DNA of 26,710 nt from an uncultured Coriobacteriaceae bacterium (GTDB lineage: Bacteria > Actinomycetota > Coriobacteriia > Coriobacteriales > Atopobiaceae), in assembly GCA_900549525.1 (NCBI GenBank), contig UWSJ01000018.1:1-26710 (forward strand), written 5' to 3'. Under the pieces are notes generated by a model. The model worked only from the letters and a program-made list of their open reading frames with translations. It made no database searches and was not told the origin of the DNA. Below are positions 8,207-16,159 of this stretch, one piece after another. Position numbers and translations under genes: made by a program. Position 1 is the stretch's first letter, and every line of letters starts with the position of its first letter.

Positions 8207-8604
8207 CGCGAGTGCATGGGCATGATCTTCCAGCACTTCTCCCTGCTCGAGCGCCAGACCGTTGCCCAGAACGTCGAGTTTCCCAGCGAGAACACGGCTG
8301 GGACAAGGCACGGCGGTGCGAGAAGCGCGACGAGCTCCTCGAGCTCGTGGGGGTCTCGGGCAAGACGTCCTCCAACCCCGGGAGCTCTCCGGAGGCCAGA
8401 AGCGGCGCGTCGCCATCGCCGCGCACTGGCGCTCGACCCCGAATACCTGCTGTGCGACGAGGCCACGAGCGCCCTCGACCCCAACACGACCCGCCAGGTG
8501 CTGGCCCTCATCCGCCGGGTCAACGAACGGCTCGGCATCAGCACGGTCATCGTGACGCACGCGATGTCGGTCGTGAAGGAGGTCTGTGACGAGGTCTCGA
8601 TCCT
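8207..8604 (+). pseudogene. metN: Frameshifted remnant of the methionine ABC transporter ATPase
   Basis: MetN sequence is recognisable but scattered over three frames. The Q-loop region GMIFQHFSLLERQTVAQNVEFP is followed by a frame change near 8290 to KARRCEKRDELLELVGVSGK. Another change near 8380 leads to LSGGQKRRVAIA (signature at 8385-8399). A third near 8425 restores the first frame, giving ALALDPEYLLCDEATSALDPNTT (Walker B and D-loop) and STVIVTHAMSVVKEVCDEV (H-loop). The N-terminal part with Walker A is absent, replaced by the URO-D remnant, and the C-terminal regulatory domain is lost. The gene cannot make a working ATPase. Confidence 0.88.
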
Positions 8605-8779
8605 CGGCCGCAGCGCCATGGCCGACGTGGTGGGCGCAGGTGGCATCGGGGCCATCGCCCTCACCTTCGGCTACCAGAACTTCAACGACCAGATCATGCA
8701 CGGCACCGTGCTCATCCCCGTTGTCCTCGTGCAGCTCATCCAGTACGCAGGCGACCGCATCTACCGTCGCGTCAAGTAG
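8605..8779 (+). pseudogene. metI: C-terminal remnant of the methionine ABC permease
   Basis: After DEVSIL of the metN remnant the frame continues SAMADVVGAGGIGAIALTFGYQ and a hydrophobic segment LIPVVLVQLIQYAGDRIYRR. This is the conserved cytoplasmic loop and last membrane helix of MetI. About the final 57 residues and a stop at 8777-8779 remain; the first two thirds are missing. The junction near 8605-8615 implies one deletion that removed the 3' end of metN and the 5' end of metI. Confidence 0.82.
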
Positions 8780-8799
8780 CGCAGACGCTGGTTTCGCCG

Positions 8800-9057
8800 A
8801 CCACCCATTCACACGCACGTCGCACGCCTCGTCGCCCCACTCGGCCACGAACGCGAGTATGCCCGCACCGCGAAGGCGAAGTGCTGCGTGGACACCGAGA
8901 GCCTGCGCGGCGCGGTCGCCCTCCCCGAAGCCGCGCCGCCGCCCCAGCGCTCCTCCAGCAGGTCGGCCTGCCCCGCCACCTGCCGCGCGTAGCTCATGAA
9001 CTCGACGCCGTCGGCCGTGAGCTCGGCCCCGCAGCCGGAGCGCCGAAAGAGCCGCAC
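8800..9057 (-). pseudogene. Remnant of a LysR-family transcriptional regulator
   Basis: On the minus strand the frame from 9057 reads RLFRRSGCGAELTADGVEFMSYARQ followed by ADLLEERWGG and RRLSVSTQHFAFAVRA. This is the linker helix and start of the effector domain of a LysR-type regulator. Near 8860 the reading shifts frame to AFVAEWGDEACDVRV and then stops resembling the family. The winged helix-turn-helix (about the first 50 residues) and nearly all of the effector domain are missing. Its truncated end abuts the metI remnant tail-to-tail. An inverted repeat, CATGCGGGCG/CGCCCGCATG (9059-9068 and 9102-9111), sits at the upstream edge and may mark the breakpoint. Confidence 0.75.
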
Positions 9058-9149
9058 GCATGCGGGCGTGTGCCCTTATGCTATCAACCCGCACCCATAG
9101 GCGCCCGCATGGTGGCACGGCACGCGCCCGCGCGGCAAATGCGGGGGCA

Positions 9150-9184
9150 GAAACGAAACGGGCCCCGCCAAGACGGCGGGGCCC
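9150..9184 (-). terminator. Intrinsic terminator of the kinase gene
   Basis: Arms GGGCCCCGCC (9160-9169) and GGCGGGGCCC (9175-9184) form a perfect 10-bp stem with a 5-nt loop. On the minus strand it is followed by GTTTCGTTTC. It starts 28 bp past the kinase stop codon. Confidence 0.8.
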
Positions 9185-9211
9185 GAAGGCAAGACGCGCG
9201 AAGACGACGGC

Positions 9212-9976
9212 CTACTGGTACTCGGCCACGTCAATCCAGCTGCGGAGGAACTCCTCCTCGCGCCCGTCGCGGTGACGGGCAAGCTCGCTGGCGGCGACGA
9301 TGCTCGTCCAGCGACGCACCACCTGCAGCGGCATGTCGGCCATCTTGCAGAAGAGCAGCAGGTACCGGTCGGCCAGGCCAAGGTCCTCGAGCGCAAACAG
9401 CAGGTAGGTCATGGCCGCGTCTGCCGCCGGCGAGCCCTGCGTGGCGTGCGCCCAGTCGCAGACGTAGAGCAGTCCGTCGTCGCCCACGATGACGTTCGTC
9501 GGGTTGAAGTCGCCGTGGCAGACCTTGTTCTCGGCCGCCATGCCGTCGAGCCTGATGAGCAGCTCGTAGCGCGTGGTGGCGTCAATCTCGGTGAGCCCGT
9601 TGATCATGCGAGCGTACTTGTCGCGCTGACGGTTGAGCAGCGGCGCGGTGTGTCCGTTGACCTCGAGCTGCAGGCGCACGAACTGCTCGAGGTAGGCGTC
9701 GGCGTTCTTCTTGGTGTCGGCCTTCATACGCGCGGCGAGCGTCTCGCCGGGCACCTTCTCGGTCGCGAGCGCCCAGCCCTCCTCGCACTTCGAGACCTCG
9801 AGGATCTTGGGCACGCGGATGCCCGTCTCCTGGATGCGCGCCAGGTTGAGCGCCTCGTTGAAGACGTCGCTCTCGGGCTTGGAGACGTTGAAGACCTTGA
9901 CGATGCGGTCGCCGCAGTCGTACACGACCTTGTTGCCGCGCTTGACCAGCTCGACCTTGCTCTCGGGAAGCTCCAT
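9212..9976 (-). CDS. Aminoglycoside phosphotransferase-fold kinase (TIGR02172-like)
   Basis: This 254-residue cytoplasmic protein has the APH/choline-kinase fold. A lysine in IVKVF (K27) matches the ATP-anchoring lysine. The catalytic loop is CHGDFNPTNVIV (H154, D156, N161) and the metal-binding aspartate lies in YVCDWAH (D174). The overall pattern resembles the small TIGR02172 kinase-like family rather than a classical resistance enzyme; the phosphate acceptor is unknown. ATG 9976 follows a strong GGGAGGGGAG site. The gene stands alone between its own terminator and that of adhE. Calling it antibiotic resistance would go beyond the evidence. Confidence 0.85.
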   Translation of the reverse strand: MELPESKVELVKRGNKVVYDCGDRIVKVFNVSKPESDVFNEALNLARIQETGIRVPKILEVSKCEEGWALATEKVPGETLAARMKADTKKNADAYLEQFVRLQLEVNGHTAPLLNRQRDKYARMINGLTEIDATTRYELLIRLDGMAAENKVCHGDFNPTNVIVGDDGLLYVCDWAHATQGSPAADAAMTYLLFALEDLGLADRYLLLFCKMADMPLQVVRRWTSIVAASELARHRDGREEEFLRSWIDVAEYQ

Positions 9977-10094
9977 GGCTCTCTCCCCTCCCTAGGGGTT
10001 TGGTTTGTGTCACTGTACGCCGCACTGCCCGTGGCAAGACTCACGGCCGCAAAGGCGTCGGCGGCCGTCACCACGCGTCGGTATGCGGACGGGA

Positions 10095-10122
10095 CAAGGC
10101 GGGGCCGGCACGCACCGGCCCC
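10095..10122 (-). terminator. Probable terminator downstream of adhE
   Basis: GGGGCCGG (10101-10108) and CCGGCCCC (10115-10122) form an 8-bp GC-only stem with a 6-nt loop, 12 bp past the adhE stop. The following minus-strand bases GCCTTGTCC are only weakly T-rich, so termination efficiency is uncertain. Confidence 0.6.
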
Positions 10123-10133
10123 GGACCGCTTCG

Positions 10134-12755
10134 CTAGTCCTCGTAGCTCTTCGGCTCGCGACCGTAGTAGGCGTCGAGGTAGAGCTCCTTGATCTCGCTC
10201 ATGAGCGGGTAGCGCGGGTTGGCCGGCGTGCACTGGTCGTTGAACGCGTTCTCCGTCATCTCGTCGAGCGTGTCGAGGAAGCACTTCTCGTCCACGCCGT
10301 ACTCGGCGATGGTCTTCTTGGCGCCGCAGTGGGCCTTGAGCTCCTCGATCTTGTCGACGAACTTCTCGAAGACCTCGTGGTCGTCCTTGCCGGTGACGCC
10401 GCAGAAGCGGGCGGCCTCGGCGTAGCGGGCGAGCGTGTGAGGATAGGCGTACTGCGGGAAGGTGCCCATCTTGGTGGGACGCTCGGCGGCGTTGTAGCGC
10501 ATGACGCGCGTGAGGATGACGGCGTTGGCCAGGCCATGCGGGATGTGGTGGTAGGCGCCGAGCTTGTGGGCCATCGAGTGGTTGAGACCGAGGAAGGCGT
10601 TGGCGAAGGCCATGCCGGCGAGGCAGGAGGCGTTGGCCATGCGCTCGCGGGCCTCGGGGTCGGCGGCGCCCTTGTCGTAGGCGCGCGGCAGGTACTCGAA
10701 GACGAGCTTCATGGCCTTGAGCGCCATGGAGTCGCTCCAGTCGCTCGCCATGACCGAGACGTAGGCCTCGAGGGCGTGCGTGAGGACGTCGAGGCCGGAG
10801 GCGGAGGTAAGGCCCTTGGGCTGTGAGTCCATGTTGTTGGCGTCGACGATGGCCATGTTAGGCAGGAGGGCGTAGTCGGCGAGCGGCCACTTGATGCCCG
10901 TCTCGGCGTCGGTGATGACGGAGAACGGCGTGCACTCGGAGCCGGTGCCGGAGGACGTGGGGATGGCGACGAAGTAGGCCTTGGAACCCATCTCCGGGTA
11001 GGTGTAGACCCTCTTGCGGATGTCCATGAAGTCCATGGCCATGTCCTCGAAGTTGGCCTCGGGGTGCTCGTAGAGGACCCACATGATCTTGCCGGCGTCC
11101 ATCGCCGAGCCGCCACCGAAGGCGATGATCACGTCGGGCTCGAAGCTCGAGAGAATCTTGGCGCCCTCGCGCGCGCACTGCAGCGTGGGGTCAGGGGCAA
11201 CGTCCCAGAAGCAGGCGTGCTCGATGCCCAGCTCGTCGAGCTTCTGCTCGATCGGCTTGATGTAGCCGTTCTTGAACAGGAACTGGTCGGTGACGATGAA
11301 GGCGCGCTTCTTGTGCATGACAGAGCCCAGCTCGTCGAGCGCCACCGGCTGGCAGCCCCTCTTGAAGTAGACCTTCTCGGGTGCGCGGAACCAGAGCATG
11401 TTCTCCCGCCTCTCAGCGACCGTCTTGTAGTTGAGCAGGTGCTTGGGGCCCACGTTCTCGGAGACGGAGTTGCCGCCCCACGAGCCGCAGCCGAGCGTGA
11501 GCGACGGGGCCATCTTGAAGTTGTAGAGGTCACCGATGCCGCCCTGGGAGCTGGGGGTGTTGATGAGGATACGGCACGTCTTCATGGCCTCGGCGTGCCT
11601 GGCCATCTTCTCCTTCTCGGTGGTGGCCACGTAGAGCGAGCTCGTGTGGCCGGGGCCGCCGTCCATGACGAGGTGCTCGGCCTTGTCGATGGCCTCGTCG
11701 AAGGTCTTGGCCTTGTACATGGCCAGCACCGGCGAGAGCTTTTCGTGCGCCATCTCCTCGGCGGGGTCGGTGCTCGTGACCTCGCCGATGAGGATCTTGG
11801 TCTTCTTGGGCACCTCCACGCCGGCGATCTTGGCGATGGTGTAGGCGCTCTGGCCCACGATCTTGGCGTTGACCGAGCCGTTGATGATGACGGTCTTGCG
11901 GACACGGTCGAGCTCGGCGCCCTTGAGGAAGTAGCAGCCACGGGCCTTGAACTCGGCCTTCACGGCGTCGTAGACGTCGGCGAGCACGGTCACGGACTGC
12001 TCGGAGGCGCAGATCATGCCATTGTCGAAGGTCTTGGAGTGGATGATCGAGTTGACGGCGAGCTTGATGTCGGCCGTGGAGTCGATGATCGCGGGGGTGT
12101 TGCCGGCGCCCACGCCGAGGGCGGGCTTGCCGGAGGAGTAGGCCGCCTTGACCATGCCGGGGCCACCCGTGGCGAGGATGATGTCGGCCGAGCGCATGAG
12201 CTCGTTGGTGAGCTCGAGCGAGGGCTGGGCGATCCAGTCGATGATGCCCTCGGGGGCGCCTGCCGCCACGGCGGCGTCGCGGATGATGCGCGCGGCGTCG
12301 ATGGTGCACTTCTTGGCGCGCGGGTGCGGGCTGATCATGATGGCGTTGCGGGTCTTGAGGCAGATGAGGCACTTGAAGATGGCCGTCGAGGTTGGGTTGG
12401 TGGTGGGGATGACCGCCGCAACGACGCCGTAGGGCTCGGCGATGCGCTTGTAGCCGAACTCCGGGTCGTCCTCGACCACGCCGCAGGTCTTCATGTTCTT
12501 GTACTTGTTGTAGATGTACTCGGCGGCGTAGTGGTTCTTGATGACCTTGTCCTCGACGATGCCCATGCCCGTCTCGGCCACGGCGTCCTTGGCAAGCGGG
12601 ATGCGCGCCTTGTTGGCCGCGATGGCCGCCGCGTGGAAGATCTTGTCCACCTGCTCCTGCGAGAATGTGGCGAACTCGGCCTGCGCCTTGCGCATGGCCT
12701 GGAGCCGCGAGGTCAGCGCGTCGAGGCTGTCGATGACCTTTTCCGCCTTTGCCAT
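10134..12755 (-). CDS. adhE: Bifunctional acetaldehyde-CoA/alcohol dehydrogenase
   Basis: AdhE converts acetyl-CoA to acetaldehyde and then ethanol, reoxidising two NADH during fermentation; it normally assembles into cytoplasmic spirosomes. At 873 residues it has full family length. The N-terminal aldehyde dehydrogenase half (about 1-440) carries the catalytic cysteine in KTFDNGMICASEQ (C249) and the ILATGGPGMV nucleotide-binding region. The C-terminal iron-dependent alcohol dehydrogenase half (about 450-873) has GGGSAMDAGK, PTSSGTGSE and the metal ligands D656, H660, H726 and H740 in SGLDVLTH and LNHSMAHKLGAYHHIPHG. ATG 12755 follows TGGAGG with 6-nt spacing. The frame is open for another 136 codons upstream, but that part does not resemble the family. 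A long leader separates it from the divergent aldo-keto reductase. Confidence 0.97.
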   Translation of the reverse strand: MAKAEKVIDSLDALTSRLQAMRKAQAEFATFSQEQVDKIFHAAAIAANKARIPLAKDAVAETGMGIVEDKVIKNHYAAEYIYNKYKNMKTCGVVEDDPEFGYKRIAEPYGVVAAVIPTTNPTSTAIFKCLICLKTRNAIMISPHPRAKKCTIDAARIIRDAAVAAGAPEGIIDWIAQPSLELTNELMRSADIILATGGPGMVKAAYSSGKPALGVGAGNTPAIIDSTADIKLAVNSIIHSKTFDNGMICASEQSVTVLADVYDAVKAEFKARGCYFLKGAELDRVRKTVIINGSVNAKIVGQSAYTIAKIAGVEVPKKTKILIGEVTSTDPAEEMAHEKLSPVLAMYKAKTFDEAIDKAEHLVMDGGPGHTSSLYVATTEKEKMARHAEAMKTCRILINTPSSQGGIGDLYNFKMAPSLTLGCGSWGGNSVSENVGPKHLLNYKTVAERRENMLWFRAPEKVYFKRGCQPVALDELGSVMHKKRAFIVTDQFLFKNGYIKPIEQKLDELGIEHACFWDVAPDPTLQCAREGAKILSSFEPDVIIAFGGGSAMDAGKIMWVLYEHPEANFEDMAMDFMDIRKRVYTYPEMGSKAYFVAIPTSSGTGSECTPFSVITDAETGIKWPLADYALLPNMAIVDANNMDSQPKGLTSASGLDVLTHALEAYVSVMASDWSDSMALKAMKLVFEYLPRAYDKGAADPEARERMANASCLAGMAFANAFLGLNHSMAHKLGAYHHIPHGLANAVILTRVMRYNAAERPTKMGTFPQYAYPHTLARYAEAARFCGVTGKDDHEVFEKFVDKIEELKAHCGAKKTIAEYGVDEKCFLDTLDEMTENAFNDQCTPANPRYPLMSEIKELYLDAYYGREPKSYED

Positions 12756-13246
12756 TACTACCTCCAGAGATGTAGTGCGACGCGGGTGCGTCGCAGCTTG
12801 ACCGATCGTTGACGCCGAGGCGCCTCCGGACGGCGACTTGCATAAACCGTCGGTACTTCGTGTCCCATAGTATGCGGTGGAGATGGCCCACGGCACCTGG
12901 CTCCGGTAAGCGGTCGGGGCACCTAGCTGCGGTTGTATAGCGTTCTCTAGACAAGACCTTACCTCTTTGAGAGCAAGTTGACTAGAGAACCATGAGCAGG
13001 AAACAAGCTCTTTGCATAGCACTGGTATCGGTTTGGATATTCGAGGAGGTATGGAGTCGTATCGTGTATATGATTCCGAGGGCTTGGGCAAATCCGGCGA
13101 ACGGTAGGTCGAAGGCCGTGGGCGTCTGTTGTCCGCATGACCGCGGGCGGCGGGAAGCGCCACGTACGAGCGGGCCTATACTTTCCTCGAACCACCCGGA
13201 GCGGTTCGGCCGCGGGCCGCGATTCTGTCCCCAAAGGGAGGCGCCC
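12756..13246. other. Divergent adhE / aldo-keto reductase promoter region
   Basis: The 491 bp between the two divergent starts holds no convincing gene. It is locally less GC-rich in the middle (about 12930-13090). It contains two operator-like palindromes (listed separately) and, for the plus-strand gene, a TATACT box at 13177-13182 with no good -35. An 18-codon frame at 13051 sits only 1 nt behind a GAGGAGGT and is probably fortuitous. Confidence 0.55.
12942..12990. promoter_or_regulatory. Two operator-like palindromes upstream of adhE
   Basis: GTTCTCTAGACAAG (12942-12955) and GTTGACTAGAGAAC (12977-12990) both fit GTT(C/G)(T/A)CTAG(A/T)(C/G)AA(C/G), a palindrome around CTAG. Starts are 35 bp apart. 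The outer nine bases, GTTCTCTAG and CTAGAGAAC, are exact inverted copies. They lie about 190-235 bp before adhE and 255-305 bp before the divergent gene, so a repressor or redox regulator site is plausible. The sequence does not match the Rex operators I know. Confidence 0.45.
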
Positions 13247-14254
13247 TTGTTCGAGCCAACCGTCACCTACTCGCCCAACCCGAAGCGCTACGAGCATATG
13301 GAGTACGCACCTTGCGGCACCTCCGGCCTCAAGCTCCCCCGCATCTCGCTCGGCATGTGGCACAACTTCGGCGACATCACGCCGTGGGACCAGATGCGCT
13401 CCATCGTCTTCGCCGCCTTCGACAACGGCGTCACGCACTTCGACCTCGCCAACAACTACGGACCTGAGCCGGGGGCTGCCGAGCGCAACTGCGCCAGGCT
13501 CATCCACGCGTACTTCCGCGCCCACCGAGACGAGCTGATCGTCTCCACCAAGGCGGGATACGAGATGTGGCCCGGCCCCTACGGCGACCACGGGAGCCGC
13601 AAGTACCTGCTCGCCTCGCTCGACCAGAGCCTCGAGCGGCTCGGCCTCGACTACGTGGACATCTTCTACCACCACCGCCCCGACCCCGAGACGCCGCTCG
13701 AGGAGACGATGGGCGCGCTCGCCCAGGCCGTACGAAGCGGCAAGGCGCTCTATGTCGGGCTCTCCAACTACAACGGGGCGCAGCTCGAGGACGCGACGAA
13801 GGTGCTCTCCGAGATGCACGTGCCCTTCGTCATCAACCAGAACCGCTACAGCATCCTCGACCGCACGGTCGAGGGCAACGGGCTGCTCGAGGCCACAGCG
13901 CGTCTCGGCAAGGGGCTCATCTGTTTCTCGCCGCTTGCCAAGGGCCTGCTCACCAACCGCTACCTCGACGGCATCCCCGTCGACTCGCGCGCCGCGCACG
14001 ACCCCCGCTTCCTGCACGCGACGGACGTGGAGCGCACACACGGCACCATCGTGCGTCTGAACGAGATCGCGCGGCAGCGCGGGCAGTCGCTCGCCGAGAT
14101 GGCCGTCGCCTGGCTTCTTGCGCACGACGCCGTGACGAGCGTGCTCGTGGGCGCCTCCAAGCCCGAGCAGATCGTCGACAACGTTCACGCGCTCGAGAAC
14201 ACGACGTTCACGGCCGACGAGCTCGCTCTCATCGACGACGTCACCCGCAAGTAG
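13247..14254 (+). CDS. Aldo-keto reductase, YghZ/L-glyceraldehyde-3-phosphate reductase-like
   Basis: This 335-residue NADPH-dependent oxidoreductase has the AKR barrel with the catalytic tetrad visible: D66 and Y71 in HFDLANNYGP, K102 in VSTKAGYEMWPGPYGD and a histidine at 142/143 in DIFYHHRPDP. The MWPGPYGDHGSRKYL and NQNRYSIL stretches are typical of the AKR14/YghZ group, which reduces small aldehydes such as L-glyceraldehyde 3-phosphate and methylglyoxal. C-terminal VLVGASKPEQIVDNV is the cofactor-binding segment. I chose TTG 13247 because AGGGAGG lies 5 nt upstream. ATG 13298 is the alternative and would remove 17 residues that are not needed for the fold. It is divergent from adhE, consistent with a shared role in aldehyde metabolism. 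Confidence 0.9.
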   Translation: MFEPTVTYSPNPKRYEHMEYAPCGTSGLKLPRISLGMWHNFGDITPWDQMRSIVFAAFDNGVTHFDLANNYGPEPGAAERNCARLIHAYFRAHRDELIVSTKAGYEMWPGPYGDHGSRKYLLASLDQSLERLGLDYVDIFYHHRPDPETPLEETMGALAQAVRSGKALYVGLSNYNGAQLEDATKVLSEMHVPFVINQNRYSILDRTVEGNGLLEATARLGKGLICFSPLAKGLLTNRYLDGIPVDSRAAHDPRFLHATDVERTHGTIVRLNEIARQRGQSLAEMAVAWLLAHDAVTSVLVGASKPEQIVDNVHALENTTFTADELALIDDVTRK

Positions 14255-14275
14255 CGCGCCGCCACACCACACGCG

Positions 14276-14333
14276 GCCAACCCAGCGCCGCCGTCACGCC
14301 GCATCGTCGTCGTGGTGGCGGCGCTGGGTTGGC
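14276..14333. repeat. Perfect 17-bp inverted repeat after the aldo-keto reductase gene
   Basis: GCCAACCCAGCGCCGCC (14276-14292) and its exact complement GGCGGCGCTGGGTTGGC (14317-14333) are separated by 24 bp. It begins 22 bp past the stop codon and could fold into a very stable hairpin that ends the transcript. No T run follows in either direction, so a canonical intrinsic terminator is not shown. Confidence 0.65.
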
Positions 14334-14382
14334 GTACGTTGCCCAATAACGCCGTAGCTCGCTGACACGTACGCACGCGCAC

Positions 14383-14417
14383 AAAGAAAGGGCGCCGACG
14401 TTGCCGCCGACACCCTT
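14383..14417 (-). terminator. Intrinsic terminator of the mgl operon
   Basis: On the minus strand, AAGGGTGTCGGCG and CGTCGGCGCCCTT pair over 13 positions (three of them G-T) with a GCAA tetraloop, followed by TCTTT. It lies 74 bp after the mglC stop. Confidence 0.8.
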
Positions 14418-14490
14418 CCGGAAGGGGGGATCGCCCGCGCCGTGGGTGCGGCCGGACGCTCGCGGCGCCCGACACTCCCCCACGGGTTGG

Positions 14491-16143
14491 CTACTTCTTC
14501 TGCACGTACTTGAGGCAGTCGAGCGTGACGGCGACCACGATGATGATGCCGGAGAACACGAACTGCAGGTTGGTGTCGATGCCGAGAATCGTGAGCGAGT
14601 AGGTCAGCGCGGTGAAGATGAGCACGCCGATCGTGACGCCCGAAATCTTGCCGATGCCGCCGGTGAACGACACGCCGCCGACGACGCAGGCCGCGATGGC
14701 GTCGGTCTCCCAGCCCTGGCCGTAGGCGGCCGAGCCGGAGCCCATCATGCGGATGCACTCAAGCCAGGAACCAAATCCGTACAGGATGCCGGCGAGGATG
14801 AACACGCCGATGGAGACGGCAAAGACGTTGATGCCGGAGACGCTCGCAGCCTCGGGGTTGCCGCCCACGGCGTACATGTTCTTGCCGAACGTGGTCTTGT
14901 TCCAGATGAACCAGACGATGACGATCGCGGCGATGGCCCAGAGGATGATCGTCGGGAAGGTGCCGATCTTCGGAATGACCATGTTGGGGATCGAGGAGTC
15001 GATGGCGCCGAAGGAGACGCCCTTGGTGGCGTAGGTCACGAGGCCGAAGATGATGAGCATGTTGGCCATCGTCGAGATGAACCAGTGCATCTTGAAGCGC
15101 GCGGTGAAGAAGCCCGCAATCGCCGAGAACAGCGTGCAGAGGGCGATGTTCACGATGAGGGCGAGGATCACGCGGACGGGTACGGCCATGGTGGAGAAGT
15201 CAAAGGCCACGCCGAAGATGGTGCCGGTGTTGGGGCCCAGGTGCATGATCGCCGTCGAGACAACCATGCACATGCCGACCATACGACCAATGGAGAGGTC
15301 GGTACCGGTCTGGAGGATCAGGCCGGCGACGCCGAGCGCCAGGAAGATGCGCGGCGAGGCCTGCTGCAGAATGTTGAGGACGTTCTGCGTGGTGAGCAGC
15401 GAGGTGCCCTTGACCGCCGGGGTGATGGCGCAGAGCGCGGCAAACACGCACAGAATGGCGATGTAGAGGCCGTTGTTCAGCAGGAACGTGCGCGTGTTGA
15501 ACGTGTAGCGGTAGTTCTCCCACTTCTGCGCCAGGCTCTCGCCGGGGGTGAACTTCGACATGCGGAGCAGGTCGATGAGGTGGTAGCGATGCACGAACGC
15601 CTCGTGCTCGCGGTCCTTGATGCGCTGGATCTCCTGCTGGTAGGTCACCTTGGCGTCGAACTGCTTGTTCTTGTAGACGTAGTTCTCTTCCTTGACCTCG
15701 GCCGAGTCGGAGATGCCGGAAAGGTTCTTCTGGTGCTCCTTCTCAAGCTGGGCGAGGTGCTTCTGATAGTCCACCTTGGCCTGCTCGCGCTCGGCCACGC
15801 AGCTCGCCTTGACGGCGTTCAGGTAGTCGGTGTCGAAGTGGGCCTTGAGGTAGTTCTCGGCGTCGGCGATGAGCTTGTCCACCTCGGGCTTATTGACGCT
15901 CTCGACCTTCTTTGCCTTTTCGACCTCGGCCTTGTAGCCGTCGATGAGCCGGGCCTGCTCGTCCTTGGAGAGCAGGCGGTCGGTCTTGGCCGCGTCGATG
16001 TTGCCCTGGAGCTGCACGACCTTGGTGGTGCCATCGGCGCGCAGGGCGTCTACCTTCTGCTGGATGGCGCCCACGTACTCGTCAATAGGCTTGAGAAGCT
16101 GCGCCTCCTGGTCCAGCGTTAGGATTTTTCCAGATGCTGCCAT
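14491..16143 (-). CDS. mglC: Galactose/methyl-galactoside ABC permease with long N-terminal coiled-coil extension
   Basis: MglC is the membrane channel of the galactose importer. From about residue 222 (NNGLYIAILCVFAAL) to the end (LDCLKYVQKK) the protein matches the classical permease. This includes ALGVAGLILQTGTDLSIGR, the EAA-like loop NKTTFGKNMYAVGGNPEAASVSGINV and DAIAACVVGGVSFTGGIG. Ahead of this lie about 220 extra residues, charged, Lys/Glu/Gln-rich and strongly helical, probably cytoplasmic and coiled-coil. Classical MglC is about 336 residues; this one is 550. I took ATG 16143, which has AAGGGG 9 nt upstream. ATG 16152 (three residues longer) lies directly against that site. The gene starts 16 nt after the mglA stop. 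A terminator follows. Confidence 0.92.
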   Translation of the reverse strand: MAASGKILTLDQEAQLLKPIDEYVGAIQQKVDALRADGTTKVVQLQGNIDAAKTDRLLSKDEQARLIDGYKAEVEKAKKVESVNKPEVDKLIADAENYLKAHFDTDYLNAVKASCVAEREQAKVDYQKHLAQLEKEHQKNLSGISDSAEVKEENYVYKNKQFDAKVTYQQEIQRIKDREHEAFVHRYHLIDLLRMSKFTPGESLAQKWENYRYTFNTRTFLLNNGLYIAILCVFAALCAITPAVKGTSLLTTQNVLNILQQASPRIFLALGVAGLILQTGTDLSIGRMVGMCMVVSTAIMHLGPNTGTIFGVAFDFSTMAVPVRVILALIVNIALCTLFSAIAGFFTARFKMHWFISTMANMLIIFGLVTYATKGVSFGAIDSSIPNMVIPKIGTFPTIILWAIAAIVIVWFIWNKTTFGKNMYAVGGNPEAASVSGINVFAVSIGVFILAGILYGFGSWLECIRMMGSGSAAYGQGWETDAIAACVVGGVSFTGGIGKISGVTIGVLIFTALTYSLTILGIDTNLQFVFSGIIIVVAVTLDCLKYVQKK

Positions 16144-16159
16144 GTGTTCCATCCCCTTC

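Noticed and set aside
9212..9976. Antibiotic-resistance gene
   Set aside because: The kinase fold is shared by many small-molecule kinases and nothing points to an aminoglycoside substrate or a mobile setting.
11064..12812. A 582-codon open frame antisense to adhE
   Set aside because: Shadow of a high-GC gene; no motifs, whereas the other strand is full-length AdhE.
13051..13107. An 18-codon frame behind GAGGAGGT that could be a leader peptide
   Set aside because: Only 1 nt separates the putative ribosome-binding site from the ATG, and no terminator or codon bias for attenuation follows.
12756..13163. A 136-codon N-terminal extension of AdhE
   Set aside because: The family start and a good ribosome-binding site are at 12755; the extension crosses the promoter region and palindromes.
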